Source: DASSTJ01 sp035707965
Lineage (GTDB): Bacteria > Actinomycetota > Actinomycetes > Actinomycetales > Angustibacteraceae
DNA: 30,791 bases
Assembly: GCA_035707965.1 (NCBI GenBank)
Contig: DASSTJ010000016.1
Location: forward strand, 1-30,791
Direction: 5' to 3'
Shown here: positions 1 to 8,304 of the stretch, one piece after another
How the letters are laid out: each line of letters opens with the position of its first letter
Numbering within the stretch: the first letter of the stretch is position 1
The notes under the pieces: generated by a model
What the model saw: the letters and a program-made list of their open reading frames with translations, nothing else
Database searches by the model: none
Told to the model about the DNA's origin: nothing
Made by a program: the position numbers and the translations under genes

Positions 1-24
1 GTGGCACTGCCGACTTCCGCCCGC

Positions 25-41
25 CCCCAGCGGCTCTGGGG
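25..41 (-). terminator. Hairpin after the ABC importer operon
   Basis: A perfect 6-bp inverted repeat (CCCCAG / CTGGGG) with a 5-nt loop starts a few bases beyond the ATPase stop codon at 46. There is no T tract on the minus strand, as is common for high-GC actinobacterial terminators. Seen directly; terminator function is inferred. Confidence 0.5.
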
Positions 42-45
42 AGCG

Positions 46-1137
46 TCAGGTGCGCGGCACGGCGAGCGCCGGCACCGGCCGCAACGCGACGGTGACCCGG
101 TCGCCTGGCCGCAGCGCCTCGACCTCCTGGCTCGAGACCTGCGCCGTCAGGGGGGTGCCGTCGGCGGTCTGGAGGTGCACGCGGCCGAGCGCCCCGAGGA
201 AGCTCGTGGACACCACCGTCGTCTCGCCGGTCGGGGACGGGTGCAGCTGCACCTGCTCGGGGCGGACGAGCACGGTCACCGGCCCGGACGTCGGCGAGCC
301 GGGGAGCAGCGGGATGCGGGCCCGCATGACCTGCGCGACGCCGTCGGTCGCCTCGGCGTCCACGCGGTTCGTGAGCCCGACGAACTGCGCGACGAAGGGG
401 GTGCTGGGACGCGAGTAGACGTCGTCCGGGGTCGCCAGCTGCTCGAGCTTGCCGTTGCGCATCACGCCGACCCGGTCGGCCACGGCGAGAGCCTCCTCCT
501 GGTCGTGGGTGACGAACAGCGTGGTGGTGCCCACCTCCAGCTGGATGCGCCGGATCTCGTCGCGCAGCTGCACCCGCACCTTGGCGTCGAGGGCGGACAG
601 CGGCTCGTCCAGCAGCAGCACCTGCGGTCGGATCGCGAGAGCCCGGGCCAGTGCGACCCGCTGCTGCTGGCCGCCCGACATCTCGTGCGCGTACCGCTCG
701 GCCTGCGCCGAGAGCCCGACCAGCTCGAGCATCTCGCCGGCACGCGACCTACGCTCCGCGCCGCCGATGCCGCGCAGCTGCAGGCCGAACGCCACGTTCT
801 CCCGGGCGGTCATGTGCGGGAAGAGGCTGTACGCCTGGAAGACCATGCCCATGTCGCGCTTGTTGGCGGGCACCGACGTGACGTCGCGGTCACCCACGAC
901 GATGCGACCGGCATCGACGTCCTCCAGGCCGGCGAGCAGGCGCAGCGCGGTCGTCTTGCCGCAGCCCGAGGGGCCGAGCAGCGCTACCAGCTCGCCCGGC
1001 GCCAGCGCCAGGTCGAACCCGTCGAGGGCGTGCACCTCCCCGTAGTGCCGGTGCAGACCCTCGAGCCGCACGCCGACCGACGGAGAGCCGGAGCCACCAC
1101 GCGTCTGCGGGTCCACGGCAGGGGCAGGGGAGCTCAC
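46..1137 (-). CDS. ABC transporter ATP-binding protein (PotA/FbpC-like)
   Basis: Cytoplasmic ATPase driving import of the solute captured by the lipoprotein at 3075-4205. All nucleotide-binding motifs are present: Walker A GPSGCGKTT at residues 55-63, Q-loop Gln101, signature MSGGQ at 153-157 (first residue M instead of L), Walker B LLLDEP with Glu178, and switch His211 in FVTHDQEEA. Residues from about 240 onward form a TOBE-like C-terminal domain, typical of the polyamine/iron/phosphonate importer class. I chose GTG 1137 because GGAGG lies 8 nt upstream; the frame stays open to a TTG at 1152, which overlaps that site. It is the last gene of the operon, about 95 bp after the second permease. 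The substrate cannot be read from the ATPase. Confidence 0.93.
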   Translation of the reverse strand: MSSPAPAVDPQTRGGSGSPSVGVRLEGLHRHYGEVHALDGFDLALAPGELVALLGPSGCGKTTALRLLAGLEDVDAGRIVVGDRDVTSVPANKRDMGMVFQAYSLFPHMTARENVAFGLQLRGIGGAERRSRAGEMLELVGLSAQAERYAHEMSGGQQQRVALARALAIRPQVLLLDEPLSALDAKVRVQLRDEIRRIQLEVGTTTLFVTHDQEEALAVADRVGVMRNGKLEQLATPDDVYSRPSTPFVAQFVGLTNRVDAEATDGVAQVMRARIPLLPGSPTSGPVTVLVRPEQVQLHPSPTGETTVVSTSFLGALGRVHLQTADGTPLTAQVSSQEVEALRPGDRVTVALRPVPALAVPRT

Positions 1138-1231
1138 GCGAGCCACCTCCAACGAGACGACGGCTGGTCGGGGACGACGTGCACGAGAGCCACGGCGGTT
1201 CGACGCCAGGCGTTCACGGCGCTCGCGGTTC

Positions 1232-2176
1232 TCATCGCGTGCCCGTGCCGGGTGCGGCGACGGGCGCGACCGGGGTGCCCGTGACGGCGTCGGTACCGGG
1301 AGGCAGGCCGTCGAGCGGGTCGACGGCCCCGGCTCGCCCTGCGGACCCCCGGCGACGTCGTCCGCCAGCCAGCGACAGCACCATGAGCAGCAGGAAGGCG
1401 ACGACCAGCGCCGCCAGCGACACGGCGACCGACATCTGCGCGTCGCGCTTGCCGAGCAGGTTGATGCCGACCTGCAGGTTGTCGCGGTTGAGCAGCGAGG
1501 CGATGGTGAACTCGCCGAGCACCAGCGCGACCGCGAGGAAGGACGCCGAGAGCACCGCGCTGCGGATGTTGGGCAGGATCACTCGGACCATCACCGTCAG
1601 CCAGGAGGCTCCGAGGCTGCGCGCCGCCTCGGACAGCGTGCGGACGTCGATGGAGGACAGCCCGGCGTCGAGCGCGCGGTAGCAGTAGGGCAGCACCAGC
1701 ACCGTGTACGCGAAGAACAGCAGCGCCGACGACTCGCCGAGGAAGTACACGACCCACGCGTACACGGGAGCCAGCCCCACGACGAGCACGATCGCCGGGA
1801 TCGTCAGCGGCAGCAGGCACGTGAACTCGACGATGCGCGTCATGCGGGGGAGCCGCAGCCGGACCCACGTCATCGTCGGTACCAGCACCAGGAGCATGAG
1901 GGCGACGGTGAGGACGACGAGAGCGGCCGATGCCTTGACGCCGGCCCAGAGCTCGGGGTAGTCGGTGCGGATGAGGCCCACGTCGACGACGGTGCGCCAC
2001 GTGGCCAGGGATCGCGTGCCGTTCGGGCCGCGCGTCGTGAACTCCAGCATCGCGAACAGCGGCAGCAGGAAGAAGATCGCGAGCACGGTGACGACGACCG
2101 CTCGGAAGGTGCGCTGGCGCGACGCGCGCCGGGCCTGCACGCCGCGGCTCCGGACGGCCGCGGTCGACGCGCTCAT
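1232..2176 (-). CDS. ABC transporter permease (second of two)
   Basis: Integral membrane permease of the binding-protein-dependent type, about 314 residues. It opens with a basic cytoplasmic stretch, then a membrane segment (FRAVVVTVLAIFFLLPLF), and has several further hydrophobic segments. The cytoplasmic coupling (EAA) loop is recognisable as EAARSLGASWLTVMVRVILP, which docks with the ATPase. The ATG at 2176 overlaps the stop of the upstream permease in an ATGA tetranucleotide, indicating translational coupling; the frame stays open further upstream but that part shadows the upstream permease. The C-terminal tail is Gly/Arg/Pro rich and unlikely to be structured. Confidence 0.9.
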   Translation of the reverse strand: MSASTAAVRSRGVQARRASRQRTFRAVVVTVLAIFFLLPLFAMLEFTTRGPNGTRSLATWRTVVDVGLIRTDYPELWAGVKASAALVVLTVALMLLVLVPTMTWVRLRLPRMTRIVEFTCLLPLTIPAIVLVVGLAPVYAWVVYFLGESSALLFFAYTVLVLPYCYRALDAGLSSIDVRTLSEAARSLGASWLTVMVRVILPNIRSAVLSASFLAVALVLGEFTIASLLNRDNLQVGINLLGKRDAQMSVAVSLAALVVAFLLLMVLSLAGGRRRRGSAGRAGAVDPLDGLPPGTDAVTGTPVAPVAAPGTGTR

Positions 2177-3078
2177 CGCACCCACCTCGAGGTGCGGCGC
2201 TGAAGCCACGCGTACAGCGACATGACGATCGCCACGACGACGACCATGGCGAGGGCGAGGGCCTTGCCGAAGTTGGCCTGGCCGAGCACGACCTCGCTCG
2301 TGAACGTGGCCCGCACGACGAGGGGAAGGATCGGTGACCCCTGGCTCACGAGAGCGGCGGCGGTCGCGTAGGCGGCGAACGCGTTGGCGAACAGCAGCAG
2401 CAGCGATCCCAGGAACGACGGCAGCAGCAGCGGCCCGGCGACGTGGCGCCAGTACTGCCACGTCGATCCGCCCAGGCTCTCCGTGGCCTCGCGCCACTGC
2501 GGCCGGACGCCGTCCAGCGCCGGCAGGAACACGATCACCATGAGCGGGATCTGGAAGTAGCTGTAGACCAGGCCCAAGCCCTTGAGGCTGTACAGGAGGC
2601 TCAGGGGGACGTCGATGCCGACGTGCCGCGACAGCCACAGCGTGATGAGCCCCTGGGCGCCGACGGTCGCGAGGAAGGCGAAGGCCAAGGTCACGCCACC
2701 GAACTGCGCCAGCACCCCGCACGCCGAGGTGACGACCCGGCGCAGCAGGCCGTCGGGCTTGGCTGTGACGACGGCGTAGGACAGCAGGCCGCCCACGACC
2801 GCACCGATGACCGCCGTGACCGCCGACAGCTCCAACGTCGCGACCAGCGCGTCGACCACGTACCCCTGACGCAGCGCCTCGACGTTCGCCAGCGTGGGCC
2901 GACCGTCCGCGTCCAGGAACGCGCCGATCGTCACGACCAGCGTCGGGACGACGAGGAAGATGCCGACGAACACCCAGAAGGGCACGACTCCCCACCAGGC
3001 GCCCCGCCACCAGGCGGCGCGCCGGCGCGCCTGGGGCGGGGAGCCCGGCTGACCCGTCTCGGACGGGGTCAGGCTCAA
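2173..3078 (-). CDS. ABC transporter permease (first of two)
   Basis: Integral membrane permease of about 301 residues pairing with the permease at 1232-2176 to form the translocation channel. The first membrane segment is around residues 30-50 (VVPFWVFVGIFLVVPTLVV). The coupling loop reads EATESLGGSTWQYWRHVAGP. The start is a TTG at 3078 overlapping the TGA of the lipoprotein gene by 4 nt, so it is probably translationally coupled to that gene. The two-permease layout with a family 1-type binding protein resembles spermidine/putrescine (PotBC) and 2-aminoethylphosphonate systems; this is family-level knowledge and does not assign a substrate. Confidence 0.9.
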   Translation of the reverse strand: MSLTPSETGQPGSPPQARRRAAWWRGAWWGVVPFWVFVGIFLVVPTLVVTIGAFLDADGRPTLANVEALRQGYVVDALVATLELSAVTAVIGAVVGGLLSYAVVTAKPDGLLRRVVTSACGVLAQFGGVTLAFAFLATVGAQGLITLWLSRHVGIDVPLSLLYSLKGLGLVYSYFQIPLMVIVFLPALDGVRPQWREATESLGGSTWQYWRHVAGPLLLPSFLGSLLLLFANAFAAYATAAALVSQGSPILPLVVRATFTSEVVLGQANFGKALALAMVVVVAIVMSLYAWLQRRTSRWVR

Positions 3079-4205
3079 CCGACCGCCTTGCGCCAGTTGG
3101 CCTTCAGGTACTCGGTGGCCTTGTCCGTCTGCTCCTTCGTCGGGAAGACCGGCGTACCCGTGACCGGAGGCAGCGCGTCGTACGCCGTCTTGTCGATCGT
3201 GTTGGCCTTGACCATGGCGTCAGCGCGGACCGGTCGGGCGCCCCCACCGAGCCACAGGTTCTGGCCCTCGTCGGAGTACAGGAACTCCTGCCAGAGCCGC
3301 GCGGCTGCCGGGTGCGGGGCATCGGCGTTGATGGCCTGCACGTAGTAGCCGCCGATGACCGCGTTCTGCGGCACGACCGTCTGCCACGGGATCTTGCCCT
3401 TGAGCTTGGCGCCCTGCCCGACGTTGAGGTAGTCCCAGTCGATGACGACGGGGGTCTGGCCCGACTCGATCGTGGCCGGCGTGGGGTCGACCGGCAGGAA
3501 GTTGCCGGCCTTCTTCAGCTCGGCGAAGAAGTCGACACCCGGCTTGATGTCGTCGGCAGACCCGCCGTTGCCCAGGGCCGCCATGAACACCCCGGCGAAC
3601 GCCGCACCGGCCTGCGTCGGGTCGCCGTTGAGCGCCACCTTGCCCTTGTACTCGGGCTTCAGCAGGTCCTTGACCGTCGTCGGCGCCGGCACCTTGTCGG
3701 AGTTGAAGCCGATCGACATGTAGCCCCCGTAGTCGTTGACCCAGGTGCCGTTCGACTCCTTCAGGGAGTCGGGGATGTCGTTCCACGTCGCGACCTTGTA
3801 CGGCGCGAACATGTCGGTGTTGGCCAGCGCCACCGCCTGGCCGAGGTCGAAGACGTCCGGCGCCTTGCTCTGGCCCTTGAGCTGCTTGGCGGCGTTGATC
3901 TCGTCCTGGCTGGCGGCGTCAGGCTGGGCTGAGTTCACCGTGATGCCGTACTTGGACTGGAAGGCCTTGATGACCTCGCCGTAGTTCGCCCAGTCGGGCG
4001 GCAGGGCGATGACGTTGAGCTGCCCTTCCTTCTTCGCCGCCGCCACGAGGGCGTCGATGCCGCCGAAGTCCTGGGCGCTGGTGGCGCTGGACGCCTTGAC
4101 GCTCTCCTTCGACGCCTCCTTCGCCGGTGGGGAGCAGGCTGCGGACACGAGGGCGAGGCAGATGAGGGAGGCGGCGAGCGCGGCACTCCTGGGGGGTCGG
4201 TGCAC
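3075..4205 (-). CDS. ABC transporter substrate-binding lipoprotein
   Basis: Extracellular solute receptor of the importer, tethered to the membrane. From the GTG at 4205 the product has a textbook lipoprotein signal: basic HRPPR, hydrophobic core, then LVSAAC with lipidated Cys24. GGAGG lies 5 nt before this GTG; an upstream ATG (4235) would add ten residues and bury the Shine-Dalgarno, so GTG is preferred. The mature part is a two-lobed family 1-type binding protein (EGQLNVIALPPDWANYGEVI near the N-terminus, SDEGQNLWLGGGARPVR near the C-terminus). The sequence resembles polyamine, phosphonate or iron binders; a Tyr-Tyr pair in GGYYVQ is not enough to call iron. First gene of the four-gene operon, overlapping the next by 4 nt. 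Confidence 0.9.
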   Translation of the reverse strand: MHRPPRSAALAASLICLALVSAACSPPAKEASKESVKASSATSAQDFGGIDALVAAAKKEGQLNVIALPPDWANYGEVIKAFQSKYGITVNSAQPDAASQDEINAAKQLKGQSKAPDVFDLGQAVALANTDMFAPYKVATWNDIPDSLKESNGTWVNDYGGYMSIGFNSDKVPAPTTVKDLLKPEYKGKVALNGDPTQAGAAFAGVFMAALGNGGSADDIKPGVDFFAELKKAGNFLPVDPTPATIESGQTPVVIDWDYLNVGQGAKLKGKIPWQTVVPQNAVIGGYYVQAINADAPHPAAARLWQEFLYSDEGQNLWLGGGARPVRADAMVKANTIDKTAYDALPPVTGTPVFPTKEQTDKATEYLKANWRKAVG

Positions 4206-4345
4206 GTGGTCCTCCGGGTGTGAACCAGTGGTCATCGGATGGTGCCAGCGGTCGCAGGCTACCCCGCGTGGCCGACAACCGTGCCTACCGCGGCGGGCAC
4301 AAGGTGACGACCTGCGGGAGCAAACCGGACGAACCGCCCCGTGCG

Positions 4346-4795
4346 CTAGTCCACCGAGCGGCAGGCGCGGTTGCGCAGCGCCGCCACGTAGTCGTCAGGA
4401 GCGCCCGCGGCCTCGGCAGCCTCGGCGAGCTGACCCAGGTACCGTGCCGTCGGCAGGCCGCCCTCGTACCCGTCGAGAACGTAGAGCCAGGCCAGCACCT
4501 CGCCGTCCAGGGTGTGCACCCGCACGCGCAGCTTGCGGTAGAGCCCGATGCGCCCGCCCTCCCAGTCGTCGAGCGTCTGCTCGTCCGCGGCGCTGAGGTC
4601 GTAGAGCGCCACGTACACCTCGTCGCCGGGCGACTCCACCACGGTGGCGAGCGCGCCCTCCCAGCTCAGGTCCTCGCCGCCGAACGTGAGCCGCCAGCCG
4701 GTCAGCCAGCCGGTGCCCTGCAACGGGGAGTGCGGCGCGCGACGCAGCATCTGGGCCGCGTCCATGTTGCTGGCGTACGCGGCGTACAGGGACAT
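4346..4795 (-). CDS. Gamma-glutamylcyclotransferase-like protein
   Basis: A 149-residue protein opening with YAAYASNM, the YGSN-type loop that binds the gamma-glutamyl group in the gamma-glutamylcyclotransferase (GGCT/AIG2-like) fold. Further family features are the acidic DDWEGGRIGLYRK segment and the AWLYVLDGYEGG strand-turn. Members release 5-oxoproline from gamma-glutamyl compounds, but the substrate of this actinobacterial branch is not known to me. It stands alone, divergent from lpdA. TCTACT sits 9 nt before the ATG on the minus strand, so the mRNA may be leaderless. Family assignment is good; enzymatic activity is inferred. Confidence 0.8.
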   Translation of the reverse strand: MSLYAAYASNMDAAQMLRRAPHSPLQGTGWLTGWRLTFGGEDLSWEGALATVVESPGDEVYVALYDLSAADEQTLDDWEGGRIGLYRKLRVRVHTLDGEVLAWLYVLDGYEGGLPTARYLGQLAEAAEAAGAPDDYVAALRNRACRSVD

Positions 4796-4804
4796 GCCGC
4801 CCAG

Positions 4805-4810
4805 AGTAGA
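4805..4810 (-). promoter_or_regulatory. Possible -10 box, GGCT-like gene
   Basis: TCTACT on the minus strand, 9 nt before the ATG at 4795; weaker match to TANNNT than the other leaderless promoters here. Confidence 0.35.
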
Positions 4811-4863
4811 GGGGCGTGAAGGCGGAGGACCGGAGCGGTCGCTGACGTGGTTGGATGGGCGCC

Positions 4864-6303
4864 GTGAGTGCCCCGGACCAGCGCGTCGTCGTCGTCGGCG
4901 GCGGACCTGGCGGGTACGAGAGCGCCCTGGTCGCCGCCCAGCTCGGCGCGCGCGTGACGGTCGTCGACCGTGACGGGCTCGGCGGGGCCGCCGTGCTCAC
5001 CGACTGCGTGCCCAGCAAGACGCTCATCTCGTCGGCCGACTTCATGACGCGGTTCGTGGCCGCGTCCGGTCTCGGCGTGCGCGTGGCGGACGACGAGTCG
5101 GCACCGCGGGACGTCGCGGAGGCCACGGAGACCTCCGAGGCGGCTGACGTCGCTCGCGCCGACCTGCGCACCGTCAACGCGCGCGTCAAACAGCTCGCGA
5201 GGGCGCAGAGCGACGACATCGCGCAGCGCATGGCCCGCGAGGGCGTGACGGTCCTCCAGGGCACGGGGCGGCTCGAGGGGCCGCAGACGGTCGTGGTCGA
5301 GGACGAGGGCGGCACGCAGCGGCTCGAGGCCGACGTCGTCCTCGTGGCGACCGGCGCGACCCCGCGCGTCCTCGACTCGGCGCGGCCCGACGGGGAGCGC
5401 ATCCTCACGTGGCAGCAGGTCTACGACCTGCCCGCGCTCCCCGAGAAGCTGATCGTGGTCGGCTCCGGCGTCACCGGTGCCGAGCTGGCGCACGCCTACC
5501 TCGGTCTGGGCAGCGACGTCACGCTCGTCAGCTCGCGCGACCGGGTACTGCCGGGCGAGGACGCCGCCGCCGCCGAGGTGATCGAGGGAGTGTTCCGCCG
5601 TCGCGGCATGACCGTGCTCGACCGGTCCCGCGCCCAGTCCGTCGAGCGCACCGGTGACGGGGTGGTCGTGCGGCTGCAGGACGGCCGCACGGTCGAGGGC
5701 AGCCACTGCATCATGGCGGTCGGCTCCGTCCCGAGCACGGCGGGTCTGGGACTGGTCGAGGCGGGCGTACGACTGTCCGACTCCGGGCACGTGCAGGTGG
5801 ACGGCGTCTCCCGCACGTCCGCACGCGGCGTCTATGCGGCGGGGGACTGCACCGGCGTGCTGCCGCTGGCGTCCGTGGCCGCCATGCAGGGCCGCATCGC
5901 CATGTGGCACGCGCTCGGCGACGCGGTGCAGCCCCTGAACCTGCGAGCCGTCGCCGCCAACGTCTTCACCGACCCGCAGGTCGCGACCGTCGGCTGGTCG
6001 CAGCAGGCGATGGAGGCCGCCGGCATCGTGAGCGAGTCCGTGATGCTGCCCCTGTCGACGAACGCCCGCGCGAAGATGCAGAACGTCGAGGACGGCTTCG
6101 TGAAGCTGTTCTCCCGCACCGGGACCGGCATCGTCATGGGCGGGGTGGTCGTCGCTCCCGCGGCCAGCGAGCTGATCTTCCCCGTGGCCCTCGCCGTCCA
6201 GGCGAAGCTCACCGTCGACCAGGTGGCCGCTGCCTTCACGGTCTACCCGTCCATGTCGGGCTCGATCGCCGAGGCCGCGCGCCAGCTGCACACCCGCGCC
6301 TAG
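4864..6303 (+). CDS. lpdA: LpdA-type NAD(P)H quinone reductase flavoprotein
   Basis: FAD-dependent class I pyridine nucleotide-disulfide oxidoreductase fold of 479 residues. It has an N-terminal Rossmann motif VVVVGGGPGG for FAD, a second one (VVGSGVTGAE) for NAD(P)H, and the FAD-contacting YAAGDCTG. The redox-active CxxxxC pair is absent: the first Cys position is Ala (GGAAVLTDC) while the second Cys is kept, and the C-terminal His-Glu dyad is replaced (YPSMSGSIAEAA). This is the signature of the mycobacterial LpdA/Rv3303c group, which reduces quinones rather than lipoamide. The start is GTG 4864 or ATG 4855; a weak -10-like TTGGAT lies 7 nt before the GTG. It begins an operon with the two following genes; the next start is 8 nt after its stop. 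Confidence 0.88.
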   Translation: MSAPDQRVVVVGGGPGGYESALVAAQLGARVTVVDRDGLGGAAVLTDCVPSKTLISSADFMTRFVAASGLGVRVADDESAPRDVAEATETSEAADVARADLRTVNARVKQLARAQSDDIAQRMAREGVTVLQGTGRLEGPQTVVVEDEGGTQRLEADVVLVATGATPRVLDSARPDGERILTWQQVYDLPALPEKLIVVGSGVTGAELAHAYLGLGSDVTLVSSRDRVLPGEDAAAAEVIEGVFRRRGMTVLDRSRAQSVERTGDGVVVRLQDGRTVEGSHCIMAVGSVPSTAGLGLVEAGVRLSDSGHVQVDGVSRTSARGVYAAGDCTGVLPLASVAAMQGRIAMWHALGDAVQPLNLRAVAANVFTDPQVATVGWSQQAMEAAGIVSESVMLPLSTNARAKMQNVEDGFVKLFSRTGTGIVMGGVVVAPAASELIFPVALAVQAKLTVDQVAAAFTVYPSMSGSIAEAARQLHTRA

Positions 6304-6310
6304 GAGAGAC

Positions 6311-7057
6311 ATGTCGAAGGACCCGGAGCCGACCGGCCCCAGCGTGGGTGGCGACAGCGAGCTCCAGTCGTTCACGCTCGAGTCCCTGACGTCGGCGGTG
6401 AACTACCACCGCTGGTTGACCGACCTGGTCGAGCCGTACCTCGGCGACGACCCGGTCGAGCTCGGCAGCGGTCTCGGCGACTACGCCGCCACGTGGGCCC
6501 GCGACGGACGTCACGTCACCGCGACGGACGCCGACCCCTCGCGGGCGGCGCACCTGCGCCGTCGCTTCGCGGGCGACCCGCACGTGAGCGTGCGTGACCT
6601 CGACGTGAGCCACCCCTACACGGGACAGCACTCGTGCCTGGTCGCCATGAACGTGCTCGAGCACATCGAGGACCACGTCGGTGCCCTGCGCGCCGCGCAC
6701 AGCCTCCTCCGCCCGGGCGGCCACGTGGTGATGTTCGTGCCGGCGTTCGAGCTCGCCATGAGCCGGTTCGACCGCGAGGTGGGGCACGTCAGGCGCTACC
6801 GGGTGCGGACGCTGCGCCGCGCCTACCTCGACGCCGGTCTCGAGGTGGGAAGGGTCCACTACGTCAACGCGCCCGGGCTGCTCGCCTGGGTCGTCGGCAT
6901 GCGCCTGATGGGCATGACTCCCCACGACGGTCCGACCGTGCGCCTCTGGGACCGCGCCGTGATGCCGGTGGCACGGGCGGTCGAGCGCCGGGTGCGGCCG
7001 CCCTTCGGTCAGTCCGTCTTCGCGGTGGGCCGGGTCCCGCTGTCGCGAGACGCGTGA
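6311..7057 (+). CDS. Class I SAM-dependent methyltransferase
   Basis: A 248-residue methyltransferase with motif I VELGSGLGDYA (about 49-59), an acidic motif II (TATDADPS) that would hold the SAM ribose, and the post-II motif MNVLEHIED. The C-terminal half (GHVRRYRVRTLRRAYLDAG) resembles methyltransferases found beside polysaccharide and lipid-linked sugar genes. A good Shine-Dalgarno, GGAGAG, lies just before ATG 6311 and overlaps the lpdA stop region, so it is probably cotranscribed with lpdA. It is followed 12 nt later by a glycosyltransferase, suggesting methylation of a glycan or lipid carrier, but the substrate is unknown. Confidence 0.85.
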   Translation: MSKDPEPTGPSVGGDSELQSFTLESLTSAVNYHRWLTDLVEPYLGDDPVELGSGLGDYAATWARDGRHVTATDADPSRAAHLRRRFAGDPHVSVRDLDVSHPYTGQHSCLVAMNVLEHIEDHVGALRAAHSLLRPGGHVVMFVPAFELAMSRFDREVGHVRRYRVRTLRRAYLDAGLEVGRVHYVNAPGLLAWVVGMRLMGMTPHDGPTVRLWDRAVMPVARAVERRVRPPFGQSVFAVGRVPLSRDA

Positions 7058-7069
7058 CGGGCCCACACC

Positions 7070-8272
7070 ATGACCGATGCAGTGACCGACGCGATGGCGG
7101 ACGCGACACCTGAGCCGACGAGCGGTGAGGACGTCGAGCTCTCCGTCGTCCTGCCGTGCCTCGACGAGGCGGAGACGCTGGAGGTCTGCGTGCGCAAGGC
7201 CCTCGGCAGCCTGGCGGCGCTCGGCGTCCGGGGTGAGGTGGTGGTCGCGGACAACGGCAGCACCGACGGCTCGCAGGAGATCGCGCGCTCCTGCGGTGCC
7301 CGCGTCGTGGACGTGCCCACGCGCGGCTACGGAGCGGCGCTGCGCGCCGGCATCGCCGCGGCCCGTGGACGGTTCGTCATCATGGCGGACGCGGACGACA
7401 GCTATGCGCTCGACGATCTCGGACCGTTCGTTAAGGCCCTCCGTGGTGGCGCCGACCTCGTGATGGGCAACCGGTTCGCCGGAGGCATCGCCCCGGGCGC
7501 GATGCCTTTCCTCCACCGCTACCTCGGCAACCCGGTGCTGTCGTGGCTCGGCCGGCTGTTCTTCCGTATCCCCACGCACGACTTCCACTGCGGCATGCGG
7601 GGCATGCGTCGGGACGCCGTGGTCGGCCTGGGCCTGCGCACCTCCGGGATGGAGTTCGCCAGCGAGATGGTCGTGCGCTCGGCCCTCGCCCGGCTGCGCA
7701 TCGTCGAGGTGCCGACGACGTTGCGTCCCGACGGCCGCTCGCGCAGCCCGCACCTGCGCACCTGGCGCGACGGCTGGCGCCACCTGAGGTTCCTGCTGGC
7801 GTTCAGCCCCCGCTGGTTGCTGCTGTACCCGTCGCTGGCGCTCGTCGGCGTCGGCGTGGTGGCGGTCCTCGCCCTCTTCGTCGGCCCGGTGACCTTCGGA
7901 GCGGTGTCGTTCGACGTCCAGACGATGGTCGTGGCGGCGACGGCGCTCATCCTCGGCACGCAGGGCGGAGGGCTGGCGCTCGTCACCCGCGCCTACGCCG
8001 CACGTCTGGGTCTGCTGCCGGCGAGCCCGCGGCTCGAACGGCTGCTGGACCGCTTCACCCTGGAGTGGGGAGTGGTCGCCGGTGGCCTGCTCGGGCTGGC
8101 CGGCGTGGCGGCCTTCCTCGTGGCGCTGCTGCGCTGGCGCGCCGTCGGGTTCGGCGAGCTGCACGTGGACGACATGCGGGTGCCCCTCGCCGGCATGGTG
8201 CTCGTGGTGACCGGCGGCCAGTGCGTCATGGTGTCCTTCATGCTGAGCCTGACCCGCGTCGGCGAGAGCTGA
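7070..8272 (+). CDS. Membrane-anchored family 2 glycosyltransferase (DPM1-like)
   Basis: A GT-A fold glycosyltransferase, residues about 24-235, with VSTDGS-like nucleotide site ADNGSTDGS and metal-binding DADD at 107-110 followed by SY. Residues 250-400 hold about four hydrophobic membrane segments. The core resembles polyprenyl-phosphate mannose/glucose synthases (DPM1/ArnC-like), which load a sugar on a lipid carrier at the cytoplasmic face. It is the last gene of the lpdA-methyltransferase-GT operon; the GtrA-like flippase-family protein at 27851 and the AftA-like protein next door are possible partners in the same kind of pathway. The N-terminus has a short repeated MTDAVTDAMADA before the catalytic domain. 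Confidence 0.88.
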   Translation: MTDAVTDAMADATPEPTSGEDVELSVVLPCLDEAETLEVCVRKALGSLAALGVRGEVVVADNGSTDGSQEIARSCGARVVDVPTRGYGAALRAGIAAARGRFVIMADADDSYALDDLGPFVKALRGGADLVMGNRFAGGIAPGAMPFLHRYLGNPVLSWLGRLFFRIPTHDFHCGMRGMRRDAVVGLGLRTSGMEFASEMVVRSALARLRIVEVPTTLRPDGRSRSPHLRTWRDGWRHLRFLLAFSPRWLLLYPSLALVGVGVVAVLALFVGPVTFGAVSFDVQTMVVAATALILGTQGGGLALVTRAYAARLGLLPASPRLERLLDRFTLEWGVVAGGLLGLAGVAAFLVALLRWRAVGFGELHVDDMRVPLAGMVLVVTGGQCVMVSFMLSLTRVGES

Positions 8273-8304
8273 CCGGCCCTCCGGCGCCTCGGGGCCGCGT
8301 CAGC
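8268..8304. terminator. Bidirectional terminator made from both stop codons
   Basis: GCTGAC at 8268-8273 pairs with GTCAGC at 8299-8304, and CGGCCC (8274-8279) pairs with GGGCCG (8292-8297). The result is a 12-bp stem with one bulged C at 8298 and a 12-nt loop. The left arm contains the TGA stop of the glycosyltransferase (8270-8272) and the right arm contains the TCA that is the minus-strand TGA of the AftA-like gene (8300-8302). The two convergent genes are only 27 nt apart, so one hairpin can serve both. Confidence 0.65.

Noticed and set aside
3075..4205. Tyr-Tyr pair in the binding lipoprotein as proof of iron(III) binding
   Set aside because: The pair is not in a clearly aligned metal site and no iron box precedes the operon, so the substrate was left open.
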